Below are positions 1-10,330 of a stretch of 25,940 nucleotides of DNA, piece after piece (position 1 is the stretch's first letter; each line of letters begins with the position of its first letter). The DNA comes from Gnetum montanum (Eukaryota > Streptophyta > Gnetopsida > Gnetales > Gnetaceae): NCBI GenBank assembly GCA_015680685.1, contig MNCI01009457.1:172205-198144 (forward strand), given 5' to 3'. A model generated the notes under the pieces. It saw only the letters and a program-made list of their open reading frames with translations. It was not told where the DNA came from and searched no databases. Position numbers and translations under genes: made by a program.

Positions 1-740
1 AGAGAGAAACGTGACTGCTAATGTCAACTTTTATTTTCACGTCTCCATGCACAGGAGAGAGAAGAGGAGGCTCTAGTGCAGGTACCACTAATTTCTTTAC
101 TTGTTGCAAGCCACCCTGGCATCACCTGCTAGCACGTGAGCTACCCCTAGAAGATAGAGAAAGAAGGTAGCCACTGTCAGCCGCTCCGCATGTGCCTGAA
201 GGGAAAAGAGACCACCGCAGTCCCTTCCATGTTCTGCTTCTCCGTCGCTGCAATAATCACTGAGAAAGAGAGAGCAAGAGGGGAACAAATCTGACTACCA
301 TTTTTTTTTTCTTAAAGAAAGAAAGGATGGCCCTATCCGTGCCATGCACGCCACTAGTTCGCCTGCTAGCCTTGAACGCGACCACTGCTACTCTTGTTGG
401 CAGTCTGCCACAGCGTCTGTTTGACGTCTCCAGTGACCTGCAATGCGCCCGTAGCTTCACCACTGTTTGCACGTTTGTTGCGTTATTGACGTTTGACGCT
501 ATGGCTATTTGCTGCCATGAATCGCACTTCTCACATGCCTTCCCCTATTGCCTGCTGGCAGATGAGAAAATGTTGGCTCCCAAGAACCCTGCACCCGCTA
601 TTTTCAGCCTTCTACGCGTGGAGAGAAAAAAGCACCCTCTTTCTAGAGAAGAGGCTCCCCCCTCTTATTATAGCAGCTTGCGGGAGAAACCCTAATCCTA
701 AACTACCAACTCCCTTAGCCATCCACCCACTGCATCACTG

Positions 741-768
741 TTACAAATGTTTTAACAAACATTTGTAA
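741..768. repeat. Perfect 11-bp inverted repeat (hairpin)
   Basis: Arms 741-751 and 758-768 are perfectly complementary (TTACAAATGTT / AACATTTGTAA) around the 6-nt loop TTAACA. It sits at the boundary between a GC-richer block and an A-rich tract. It could be the remnant end of a small element or chance AT-rich symmetry. Confidence 0.6.
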
Positions 769-1264
769 ATATGTAATTCTTTTAAAAAATAAAAAATAAA
801 AAAAAATGAAAATCAATTCATTAGACTTGCACAAATTATGTAGTCATTAGCATGTTTTATAATTTAAAGATATGCTATTTTGTTGGCATTTTTTAGGTGG
901 CTTATCTTTTCTCTTGATTTTATTTCTTTTCTTTTCTAAATGTAATTCCTTTATATCACTTTTTCTCTCCAAGGGGCAATTGGTACCAATAGCATGATTG
1001 ATAGGTTACATTGAGGTAATCTTTTAGAGGTCTATGCAAAGCATGTGGTGCACTATTTATCATGTGCTGATGTAGTGCTTGCTCATTTAGCAATTGAAAT
1101 TCATAATTTTTATTTTATTTTATTTATATGTGGTTGAGGACATATTGTGTATATTTTGCTTTTTACATGAAATCTGTATAGCCTTTGTTGAATTCCTATG
1201 AATTTGATTTGTGCATTTTGACTACTTTGCAACTATAATTTTCTACATGTGCATTGATAATGGC

Positions 1265-1294
1265 CCCATGCCTGGCATGGGTGAGGTTGACCTC
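1265..1294. repeat. Two adjacent short palindromes
   Basis: CCCATGCC-T-GGCATGGG occupies 1265-1281 with 8-bp arms. GAGGT-TG-ACCTC follows at 1283-1294 with 5-bp arms. Just outside lie loosely inverted words ATTGATAATG (1253-1262) and CATTATTGACCAAT. This may be a small fold-back element or degenerate terminal repeats. No function is assigned. Confidence 0.45.
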
Positions 1295-2792
1295 AACACA
1301 TAGAATTCATTATTGACCAATCAAGAACATGTTACAATACACCACAAATGATCAATGTTCAAACTTGCATAATTGAAAAAACGCATAATGGAAAATGTTT
1401 TGACATCCACAATAGTAAAATTACATCATTAGAAAAAATTAGGGTTTGCAAAATCTCAACATGGGAAAGAGAGGTATCCCACAATGTAGGACATTCCATC
1501 GATCTCTAATGTGCTCAAATGTAGGACATTACAGGAAAATGTGATATTCATCTTTAGGGTTGTTTGTATTATCTAAAGAAATTTTGAGTAATTTACCTAT
1601 TGCAACTCTTAGATGATGAGTTGATATTTCATTCATATTTTACTCCTGTGCATCGAAAATAGTGAGGTATAGTAGCACATAAATAGTTTACTTTGAAAAT
1701 TTTAATTTAAGGGCTCCTATACACTATTTAAATAGAAATATTTTTTTTTTCATATGATAATTTTCCAAAGATTTTGAAATACTACTTATTTTACCAATTT
1801 GTAAACTTACTTAGGACCAATTCAAATTGAGGACTTCTTTTAAATAATTTTCTAGCCTTCTCCTAGTGACAAAGGGTTGGCTATATATATTGCAACTTAC
1901 GTTAACTCCTTGCAAACATTGAATATGTTAACTGTGGAGTAAAAATAGCATCTAAGAATGAAGATAGTACCACATTTCCTCTACAAAGTCCTGCATTTGA
2001 GCACAGCCACCTTCCTTGCCGCCGACCTGGTCATGCCACAGAAACCATCTATGGCCATCGTTGCTGCCAAGTGCACGCCATCATGCCTTTGCACTATACG
2101 GAAGGCGGCAACGCACGCTACCATGCAGCATCATCCCTTCCAGCCAGCCAGCCAAGCTGCCTTCTATACTTTGCTTCGTAAAGCTACGCATCCCAAACCC
2201 TCACTGTGGTGCTACCGTTGGTCATGGCTTGCCTCCCCTGCCGTGGCGTTGGGGCATGTTACAGGACCGCGCAAGTGCACTGAGGGCTGTGCAGGCCCAG
2301 TGAGGACCAAAGACGCTTCTTGAGGGCCATGCAGGCCCACGGCTCTTCTAACACACCAATTCCCTATTCTTACCATCGCCACCACCGTCCTCTTACCCAC
2401 AGCGTCCCTTGCAGCGTTACGGACGCGTTACCCATACCCTCCCCCGGTACCGTTACTAAAGCAATATAATAAGAATTGCAACTGGTAGTGGCCTCTCGAC
2501 CAGACTAGTAAAATTTGTTTGTATTTTTTTATTAGTTGGAGGGTACCTATGTTGCTGTTTAGTATATATGAGGGCTACATAGTGTAGTCTGTATAGGACA
2601 TAGCATGGTACACTTCTATTTTTTATAAGAGAGCTTATAATTAAAATCAATAGATATAGCTTTATAGAATAGTTGTAACTATTTGTTTTTTTTAAAGGAT
2701 ATTTGTTCAATTAAGAAATGGTTGAGATAAGTGGGTATTACAGTGGTATTGTTATTAAGTTTGTAGCATCCTAGAGGTTTTTTTAAGATAGG

Positions 2793-3639
2793 TGATGAGC
2801 AGTGAGGTATCCCTATGCTCAACCATACGAATACAAGCGTCCACGCACGATCTGATCGAATTCCAAGGACTAAGTGCTTATGCGCATTTACAGAACAAAG
2901 ACGGGTTAGTCAATCGTTGTCTTCCCAAGCTTATTTGTATGGCATGATTGTATGGTTAAGTAAACTTGAGGTATATGATTTTTATTTTTATTTTTATGTT
3001 TATGTCTTGGTGCTACAAAGGGAGAAGTGAACTAATTAAGTGACTAATCTAATTTAACTAATCAACTAGGCTTTAACTAATCCTAACACCAGCATCCATT
3101 CCACTTGCCGTACACATCCTGAACTAGTGTAACACTACTGGGATTACCAAATGCTAATTGTTACTGGTTTACCAAGTGTTCCATGCATGCTCAAAGTGGT
3201 CGTACTGAGTGTGCTTACCTACGATAATTAACAAGGTAAGGGAAAGAGAATTAATTAACTAATGAAAGCATTAAATAACTGTAAATAACATTAAATAAGC
3301 TATTTTGAATGCTGCAAGGTTTATCATAAAGTTTGTATTTATTTTCAGTCACAAGGTGTGCTCATGTACACAATGCTTGAATAAAGATCTGTTCACTTTA
3401 TGACTCCTATTGTGGGCACTCAGAAATAATTCTAACTCTAAGAAGGGAAAAAGGCAAGAGTTCGGGTAAGAGACTAAGGCTAATTAACTAAATATTGCCA
3501 AACCAAGTGCGCCCACCTCTTATTTATAGGCGATAAGACAAGCCCTGATATCGGATGTTCGATATCGCTTGGAAGGCTCTAATATCTCGTACATGATATC
3601 ATGGATGCAATATCATGGCCCCAATATCGCAACTCATTA
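2793..3639 (-). repeat. 3' LTR of the outer Gypsy element
   Basis: It aligns along its whole length with 20083-20931. In element sense it begins TAATGAG at 3639 (the partner begins TGATAAG) and ends CTCATCA at 2793. The terminal CATTA on the plus strand looks like a C-to-T change from CATCA. Promoter words are on the minus strand: TATAAATA at 3528-3521 and six RATATY cores between 3547 and 3628. The internal neighbour is the polypurine tract at 3640-3648. The outer neighbour is the ATAGG target duplication. Confidence 0.92.
3547..3628 (-). promoter_or_regulatory. U3 array of six RATATC cores, 3' LTR of outer element
   Basis: GATATC or AATATC cores start at 3547, 3561, 3581, 3595, 3609 and 3623, so the steps are 14, 20, 14, 14 and 14 bp. 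The core nearest the TATA box (3521-3528) is separated from it by exactly 18 bp. Spacing is identical in the partner LTR. Binding of a dimeric transcription factor is an inference. Confidence 0.6.
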
Positions 3640-3648
3640 TACTCCCAT
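3640..3648 (-). other. Polypurine tract (ATGGGAGTA) of outer element
   Basis: On the minus strand, ATGGGAGTA directly abuts the 3' LTR. The inner element has ATGGGGGTA at the same place. A GAGGAYGAGTTTT-like word lies about 25 bp further upstream in both. Its role as plus-strand DNA primer is established for LTR retrotransposons; the match here is positional. Confidence 0.7.
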
Positions 3649-5504
3649 GAATGAATGAAAACTCGTCCTCAAGTTCCTTACAAAATATTGGGAAGGTATG
3701 GGATTATTGACTGAATGAGAACTGATAGTGATAGGGAACAACAGACTCAAAGTGTCTAGTGAATGGATTGACAAACATATTACAACATTGGTGTTCACAC
3801 CCATTGTGGTGAACACTATACATAAATGACATCCAGACCCTCATTCGATAGCTTGAAGAGAGAGAGAGAGAAAAGAAAATGAGGCACATTGCTATCGATG
3901 TCAAAAATGTGTATTCCATTGTTCATCCATAGCCACATGACCAAACTTGTTCCTTACGTAAATGCTCTAGCTCCAGTCCATCCCGAGTGCTTCCTCCTAT
4001 CCCAATCCATTGTTCGTGTAATCACCATCTGCACACACAGCACAATCATGAATTAGAAAGGATAGATAAGCCATAATGCAGTTGATACCTTGTCTCGATA
4101 TAAGTGCATTGGCTAGGTTGTGGGTATGGCAGATACTGGGTTAGAGGTTTTTAACTGATAACTACCCAAGATGTAGGGGTGAAATAGGTAATTAAATGAA
4201 AAAATTTATGATAGGACCCCCACAACTAAGAGCAAACCTCCAGTAGCGATAGGGTGGAAAAATTGAACAATGAAGATGAGGGAAATAACAATGGCAAAGC
4301 TAATAAAATGGATGTCATGGATGGGGATGAAATAAGAAATGGTTGATTGCAAAGAATGTTTAAGGAAAATAACTTAACAATTGCACCAAAAAGGAATGCT
4401 AGTGGGTCCTCCCCAAAGTAGGCCCATGCCTTTTATGCCCTGACAGACCCATAAACCAAAGACTTTACCCACAAGACTTTACCAAAGACTAACAATGCAT
4501 CAACTAAGATATAGACTAATCATAAAACTGGCAATGAGGTGGAATATGGAAAGAAATATGGAAGGAGGGGAGGAAATTGAATGGAATCCCAAGAGCAAGG
4601 TTATGTAAAGTCCCTTGTGTATTATGTAGTTAAGGTGATTGAATAAAATTCATCCCAAGTCTAGACTCACCAACCACATCCAATGACCTCGCATCAATAC
4701 ATTTGACCAACCCATCCTCATGAAGCAACAAGAATGTGTTCATTGAGTCACCACCATTCCAAGGAGAGAAAGATAGGAAAGTAGGAACTGAGAAACGACC
4801 TTAGTTAGAGGGCTTTCCGGTGCCATAACCAGTGTTTGCAGCCCATGTTTCTTTATTATGTCTAAGGGGTGTGCTTTGAATTCCCACTAGTTTTTTTTTT
4901 CTGAGAACCACACCATGCAAAGACTTATTTAGATTTATTCAACTTCCTGATATTTGGTCAATATCGGAATGACAAAAGACTCATGAAAAGCATCCAAGTA
5001 CCCAAGAGAATAGTCAACACAAATGTGTTGAATCCCCTTGAAGTCACACACTTTTCAATCCGTTTGAATCTTTTCTTGGTTCGAAAAGTACTAAGCCACC
5101 AATTCATTAATAAGTTTTTCTTAAAAGAGAGGGACAGTGCACTTCCAAAGAAAGGGGAACCATAGAGTTGAATGGATGAATGGATGACATGGACTCATTG
5201 CCTATTTTATCAAAAGAAACCATATCTTAGTATCAACATTGAAAATCAAAGGTAAAAACCAATCATTAACAATCAACACCATTATAGGACAATCCACCAT
5301 CATGAGCACTTATTGTATGATGAATGAAAGTAAATTAAACAAAGAAATAGTAAAAATGTGAATGATGGTGTAAAATAAAAAATAAGTAAATTTGAAGAAA
5401 TGTGTAAAACAGAAATGTGTAAAAAAAATACCAAAGTAGATGAGGGCTTTGAATGGTTAACATTGGTGGCCATCTTCCCCACAACTGAGTTGGAAGGAGG
5501 GGAT
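3649..5504 (-). other. Post-pol spacer of the outer element
   Basis: This is about 1.85 kb between the end of integrase and the polypurine tract. In Athila-type elements this position can hold an extra or env-like ORF. Here I find only short frames. One of 71 codons (minus strand, 3919-3704) starts with a hydrophobic stretch, but it has no motif that would identify it. A T-rich run follows pol (minus sense, around 5440-5330). The block 4402-4440 matches 14318-14356 of the inner element (shared GGGGAGGACCCAC word), so the spacer is homologous between the two families. A GA-rich microsatellite is at about 3857-3880. Confidence 0.6.
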
Positions 5505-6707
5505 TCAAAATAATGAGCAGGGTTTTCCACCAACAGAGGTAGTATTAGTACTAGCTATTCTAGGCTCATGGAAAGGTTTGGTTTGTTGGATGTTGACCAA
5601 CAATTTCTTATCTGGGCTCTCAAGCTTGTAAATCATCATGGCCCCTAAAGAAAAAGTTGCATGAATAATATAAGGTCCTTTCCATAGCATTTGAAATTTG
5701 GTTCATTGTGGCACATGTGTGGGATTCTAGTAGAGAACCTTATCTCCTAGTTGATATTTAACTTTCCTAATCCTTAGGTCATGACATTGTTTGTTAAAGG
5801 CCTTACGCAATTCGTTAGATGATAGGTCAGCTAATCGGTTCTCATCTAGCAAGTTAAGGTTCATTAACCATTCCTTTTGTGCTAGATCGAGGTTAAGGTT
5901 GAGGTCACATGCCATAGATAGTGTACAAAGTTCAGCTTGAATAGGAAGCGTTGGTATTTTACCATACAATAACTCATAGGGAGAGTAGCCTATAAGGAGT
6001 TTCCATGTGGAGTGGTATGCCCAAAGAGCATCGTTTAGTTTGGTGCTCTAGTCTTGCCTATATTTGCTAATAGTGCATGTCAATATTTTTGTAAGCTCCC
6101 TATTGGTGACTTTGGCTTGACCATTCGCTTAAGGGTGGTATGGTGTAGTCAATTTGTGTTTAACTCCTAAGTGTTGCATCAGTTTTCGAAAATTCACACA
6201 TGTAAAATGTGTACCATTATCTGAAATAAGTGCACAAGGCACACCAAACCTATTTATGATTTGTTGTTAAAAAATTTTTGCAGCAGTAGATGATGTACAG
6301 TCCATAATAGTGGCTGCTTCTACCTACTTTGTAAAATAGTCAACAACAACAACAATGTAGGCTTTTCCATTGGAAATTAATGTAATAGGCTCCATAAAAT
6401 CAATTCCCCATATGTTGAAGGGTTTTAAAGGTTGAATCTATTGTTGTGGACCCTCCATTCTAGCAGTCATTCCCCCATCACATTGGTAGCACTCACAAGA
6501 TTGGATTAAATGATGAGCATCTCGGAATAATGTAGGCCAATAATATCCTGCAAGAAAGATTTTAATGGTTCTTCGTATCCCTACGTAATGACCCCCACAA
6601 GGGCCTTCATGTGCGTCTTGGAGAATTCTTAATTGATCTACATTGGGAACACACCATCGAACGAAGCCATCGGGACATAGTTTATAAAGTTGTCCATTGA
6701 TTTCCAT
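5505..6707 (-). pseudogene. Integrase region of outer Gypsy pol (decayed)
   Basis: Integrase inserts the cDNA copy into the host chromosome. One minus-strand frame runs through the whole block despite several in-frame stops. The N-terminal zinc-binding region (6707-6438) has HEGPCGGH followed by CECYQC, an HHCC arrangement. The core has the first Asp in GIDFMEP (6401-6399) and the second in SDNGTHF (6221-6219). The expected catalytic Glu, 36 residues later, is Lys (AAA at 6113-6111, context NGQAKVTNRE), consistent with G-to-A at a GAA codon. The neighbouring HPQ motif has become HP-stop. Downstream, 5969-5505 carries the C-terminal region (LGDKVLY, then WKGPYII). The enzyme would be inactive. 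Confidence 0.9.
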
Positions 6708-6767
6708 AAAATACTTGGCGTAGTGAAGAAACTGTTGTTTCTTTTTAACATCTAACTCTTGTGGTGT

Positions 6768-7318
6768 TTATTGTGTAAGGAGATAGGTAAGAATGCTAAT
6801 ATACCAATTTTTTTCCATGGTTAATTGATTATTTACTATACCTGCAAAGAGGAATTCATCAGGAAAGTGATAAAAAAGCAGATATTCATCCTCTTTGTTG
6901 TCCCATCTTAATCGAGATAAATGATCCACAACAACATTCTTGATGCCTTTACGATCAATCATTGTAAGATCAAACTCTTGTAAGATTATGAGCCATCATA
7001 TGATGTGAGGCCTCATCGTTGGTTTATTCATTAGGAACCAAATTGTGCTATGATCCATGTGTATAAATACCTTATATCCCAATACATAGTGCCTAAACTT
7101 ATGTAGTGCAAACACTACAGCTATTAATTTCTTTTTTGTTGTGATGTAGTTGAGTTGTGCACCAGCAATACTCGTACTTATATAGTGGATGTAATAAGAA
7201 TGTTTTTGGTCATCTAACTATGTAAGTACAGCTCCTAAAGCATAGTTGGATGCATCAATCATGATGTGGAATAGTTGAACCATTCAAGAGCTTGTAGAAT
7301 AGGTGTTTCTACAAGTTT
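6768..7318 (-). pseudogene. RNase H region of outer Gypsy pol (decayed)
   Basis: RNase H removes RNA from the RNA-DNA hybrid during reverse transcription. The minus-strand frame contains the Gypsy signature AQLNYITTKKKLIAVVFAL, then HKFRHY and the HMDHS segment with the expected Asp. It ends with DRKGIKNVVVDHLSRL, the usual tail that joins RNase H to integrase in plant Gypsy elements. The frame differs from that of the RT block, so there is a frameshift near 7300. Its first Asp region is poorly preserved and in-frame stops are present. It shares its frame with the integrase block. Confidence 0.83.
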
Positions 7319-8353
7319 TTATTTCAAAGTTTGAAAAGCTAACTCACATTCTCTGGTCCATTTAAAAGGTATGTACTTTTTCATTAATTCACCTAATGGC
7401 TTTGTAATCCTTGACAAGTTTTCTATGAATATTCTATAATAGCCAATGTGTCCAAGGAATGATCGGATGTCTTTTACAGTTTCAAGTTGGCACATGATTC
7501 CTTGGATGACTTTAATCTTTTCGGGGTCTACATCTATCCCTGTTTGTGAAATCTTATTCCCTAATACTATGCCTTGTTGGACCATTAAATGGATTTTTTG
7601 CCACTTAAGCCTTAAATTGGTTTCAACACATTACTTTAGTACTTTCTCTAATTGGTCCAAGGCTTGATCAAAGTTTGCTCCATAGGTGGAGAAGTCATCC
7701 ATGAAGACCTCCACACCATTTTTTATTTTCTACTAAAATATACTTAGAACCAAACGTTGAAATGTTGCAAGAGCATTGCACAACCCAAAAAACATTTGTT
7801 TGTATGAAAATGTGCCCCAAGGACTCATGAATGTAGTCTTGGCTTGGTCTTCTGGGGCTATTTGAATTTGGTTAGATCCATTGTACCCATCTAGAAAACT
7901 ATACTAGTGATGCCCTGCAATGATGTCTAAGACTTGGTCGATGAATGAAAATGGAAATTGGTCTTTGAATGTTTCCATGTTCACTAGCCTAAAGTCTATA
8001 CACACTCTCCATTTACCTCTCTTTTCGGGCACAATGACTAAGGGACTAACCCATTCACTATCAACAATGGGGTAGATGAACCTAGCTTTTAGAAGCTGTT
8101 CAATTTCTTCCTTAACCACTTGCTTGAGCTTTGGGTTCAATTTCCTCTATAGTTGTCATCGAGGCTTCATGGAGGGGCTAGTGTAAATTCTATGTTGGCA
8201 TATCCTAGGCTCTATTTTAGTTAATTTGAGATATGAAAAAGCAAAGTTTTTCGACCATTTGTTCACCATTTTCAACAACCTCTCTTTTTGTTGAGAAGCG
8301 AGCTTAGCATTAATAATGATCAATTTTCCATTTTTGAGAAATGTATGCTCCAT
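7319..8353 (-). pseudogene. Reverse transcriptase of outer Gypsy pol (decayed)
   Basis: RT copies element RNA into DNA. A single minus-strand frame covers the block. The N-terminal approach segment (8353-8156) includes KLTKIEPRICQHRI. Fingers and palm follow with KEEIEQLLKARFIYPI, WVSPLVIVPEKRGKWRVCID and FLDGY, which carries the first catalytic Asp. The catalytic box is FMDD (7705-7694, context VFMDDFSTYG), typical of Athila/Tat rather than the YVDD of Copia. The thumb and connection segment (7585-7319) has IRSFLGHIGYYRIFI and PFKWTRECELAF. Premature stops interrupt the frame at several codons, so it is not translatable, although the catalytic Asp residues themselves survive. Confidence 0.93.
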
Positions 8354-8737
8354 ACTGGTGGGCAGTGGTTTTAACTCTAGGGGCTCTTACTTAAATTTGT
8401 CAAGGATTTCCAACTTGCCCTAGTTGATATTTTCAATGTTGAGACTTGGAGGTTGGCAATGGACTTACTGTAATGTGTCTATGCTAACGATGTAAGCGTA
8501 AGTCAAACCCTCAGTTGGTTCCATGCATATAGTTGAGTTGCTCTCTTGGTCAGTTGTTAGCCATTGGGTGCCTTCCTATCTTGTGGCTACCACATATAGG
8601 CACCTTTGTATGTTAGTTACTTGTGCACACTGGTTGCATGCAGGCAATGTTACACGTTGTACGAACCAAGACTTCTGCACGCAATTACACCCTATGTCAC
8701 TATATGCGATGCATAAAGCTTTCTTCTTCTCAATCTT

Positions 8738-9190
8738 TCAAAATGTATTTTTCTTTGATATCTCTAGGGAATGATCATGTATTCCTAGGCATGCATCAAT
8801 TGTGCTTAGCCATGCTTTTCCCATTATGATAGGGAAGTCCCCCTTATAGTTGTTGACTTGAATCACTAGGAAGTCAGCTGGATACAACCATCCACAAATA
8901 GTGGTAACAATGTCCTCCACTAGTCTTAATGGGATAGCGATGGACTAATCCGCCAGCTCTAAATGAATGTTACTCTTTTTTTAGTGGAGGTAGGTTCCAA
9001 GCTTTGTACATTTCTTGAGAGATTAAGTTAACACTAGAACCTAAATCCAAAAGAGCCTTGCAAGGTTCATTCCCAATGATTTGTATATACATAAGAGGAC
9101 TCTCAAGATTGGAGAATTTCCTAGGAATATGGTCAGCCTTAATCCAATCGGTAATGACATGTGTCAACCTAACTATGTGCATTGAATGTG
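8738..9190 (-). pseudogene. Aspartic protease region of outer Gypsy element (decayed)
   Basis: The protease cleaves the Gag-Pol polyprotein. The minus-strand frame shows PLMYIQIIGNEPCKALLDLG leading into the catalytic loop DLGSS (Asp codon 9047-9045), then VNLISQEMYKAWNL. After a frameshift near 8960, 8920-8738 continues with VEDIVTTICGWLYPADFLVI and FPIIMGKAWLSTIDA, which matches the flap and the C-terminal ILGRPFL-like motif of plant Gypsy proteases. The region between it and RT (8737-8354) is a poorly conserved linker with many stops. It is fused upstream to gag in one frame, as expected for a Gag-Pro-Pol polyprotein. Confidence 0.88.
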
Positions 9191-10330
9191 GCCTTTGGTT
9201 TGAAGGGAGTTCCAAAGTTTCAAATGATGGTGAGACCTTTGGAGAGTTAGCTACTTGTGACTGCAAGGACTTGGTTGGACTATTGGTCCTAAAGAAAGGT
9301 ATCTTCTTTATGTGGTTGTCCAAACTAATAGTAGGGTAAGGATTAACAACCTTTGTAGCATTACATTGCTGTAGCTGGGCAGGGAGCTCACCCTGCAAGG
9401 ATGGAGCAAGTGGTAATGGAGTTAAGGGTGGAAGAGATGTAGCCAAATGAGAAGGATAGCATGTTTGTGGAACATCATTCCTAGGAGAAGTATTTCTATA
9501 ATACTCATGGGCATGGTAGTGAGGTTGGGGAGTGATGTGACTAGTAGAGTCATGTGGAAAGATTGGTTGTTGCACGTACTATCCATATGAGACAGGTTGA
9601 TGGTAAGGGTGTTGTTGATGTGGTGGTGGCATTTCCCATGATTGTGGGTGCTGCCACTATTGATACTGCTCATTTGGTTGTGGTGGAGTTCCACTTGGAT
9701 AATACATCAAGGGTTTGTAAAACTGCCTTGGATTACCTTGGGGATAAGGTAACCTTTGGGTTTTTTGCCTTCTGTTTAATTGTGGGTTGAGTGCATACAC
9801 CCTAGACTCCTGCAGCTGTGAGATTATAGGGCAACATTCCTTAGGATGGTCATATTGGCATATCTCACATCCACCATCATTTTCTGTATCTGAATTCACA
9901 ACCTATTCGATGATGGCAACTTTACCCTTACCTTTGTTATGTGCATATTTAGCTTATCTCTTTTTTCTCCTTTCTTGATCACTACCTTCCTCTCTAGACG
10001 CCTCTACTATTTTGAGAACTCTTTGAAATCTATTATCTAGGGAGTCCCATATTTGGTCCACCTTTGTTGATACTTCCAATGCAAGTTTTTGAATGGGCAA
10101 GGTTTTCCTATTCACCATCTCTTCAAATGGTGACTCTTCTTTATCCTCACAAAATCTAACTCCCTTCTTTTAGAGGGAAGGATCTCTATTATATTTTTCC
10201 ACACTATCTCTTTTCCTTAACTCACCTTCCTCTTTAGCAACTTGCTCCAACAATCTTTGTACTTGATGGGCCCTAAGCTCAAATAGCCTTCCTTGGGCAT
10301 AAGTTCCAAGGGTTCTTCGTGTTTCATGCC
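9191..10330 (-). pseudogene. Gag of outer Gypsy element, 3' half (after the nested insertion)
   Basis: Gag forms the virus-like particle that packages element RNA. This half starts at the insertion boundary with HETRRTLGTYAQGRLFEL, homologous to the end of the capsid-like domain of the inner gag. A charged helical stretch follows, then a zinc knuckle CEICQYDHPKECC (9869-9831, CX2CX3HX4C). The tail is rich in Pro, Gln, His and Tyr and leads into the protease in the same frame (10328 to 8970). In-frame stops occur, for example in the charged stretch and before the protease. The missing N-terminal half lies at 18582-19944 on the far side of the inner element. Confidence 0.9.

Larger units (their letters stand above)
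1..2787. other. Left flank, no recognisable gene
   Basis: This stretch lies outside the outer retrotransposon. Positions about 60-730 and 1958-2455 are richer in G+C than the rest and contain open frames of up to about 120 codons on both strands, but none shows a domain, a motif or a protein-like composition that I recognise. The remainder is AT-rich. An AAACCCTAA telo-box-like word sits at 687-695, followed by an A-rich tract at about 782-808. Two short copies of a GAGGGCYRTGCAGGCCCA-like word occur at about 2282-2300 and 2321-2340. It may hold fragments of older mobile elements, but I cannot support a specific assignment. Confidence 0.6.

Noticed and set aside
327-695. A 122-codon plus-strand open frame in a GC-richer block
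   Set aside because: No recognisable domain, overlapping open frames on both strands, and low-complexity patches. Open frames of this length are expected in GC-richer sequence.
687-695. AAACCCTAA telo-box, suggesting a promoter of a host gene
   Set aside because: A single 9-bp word with no coding region downstream. It is too common to support a promoter call.
1958-2323. A 121-codon plus-strand open frame
   Set aside because: Composition is not protein-like, overlapping frames exist on both strands, and no motif is recognised.
3704-3919. Possible env-like ORF of the outer element (hydrophobic N-terminus, minus strand)
   Set aside because: The position fits Athila env-like ORFs, but 71 codons with a single hydrophobic stretch and no other feature is insufficient.
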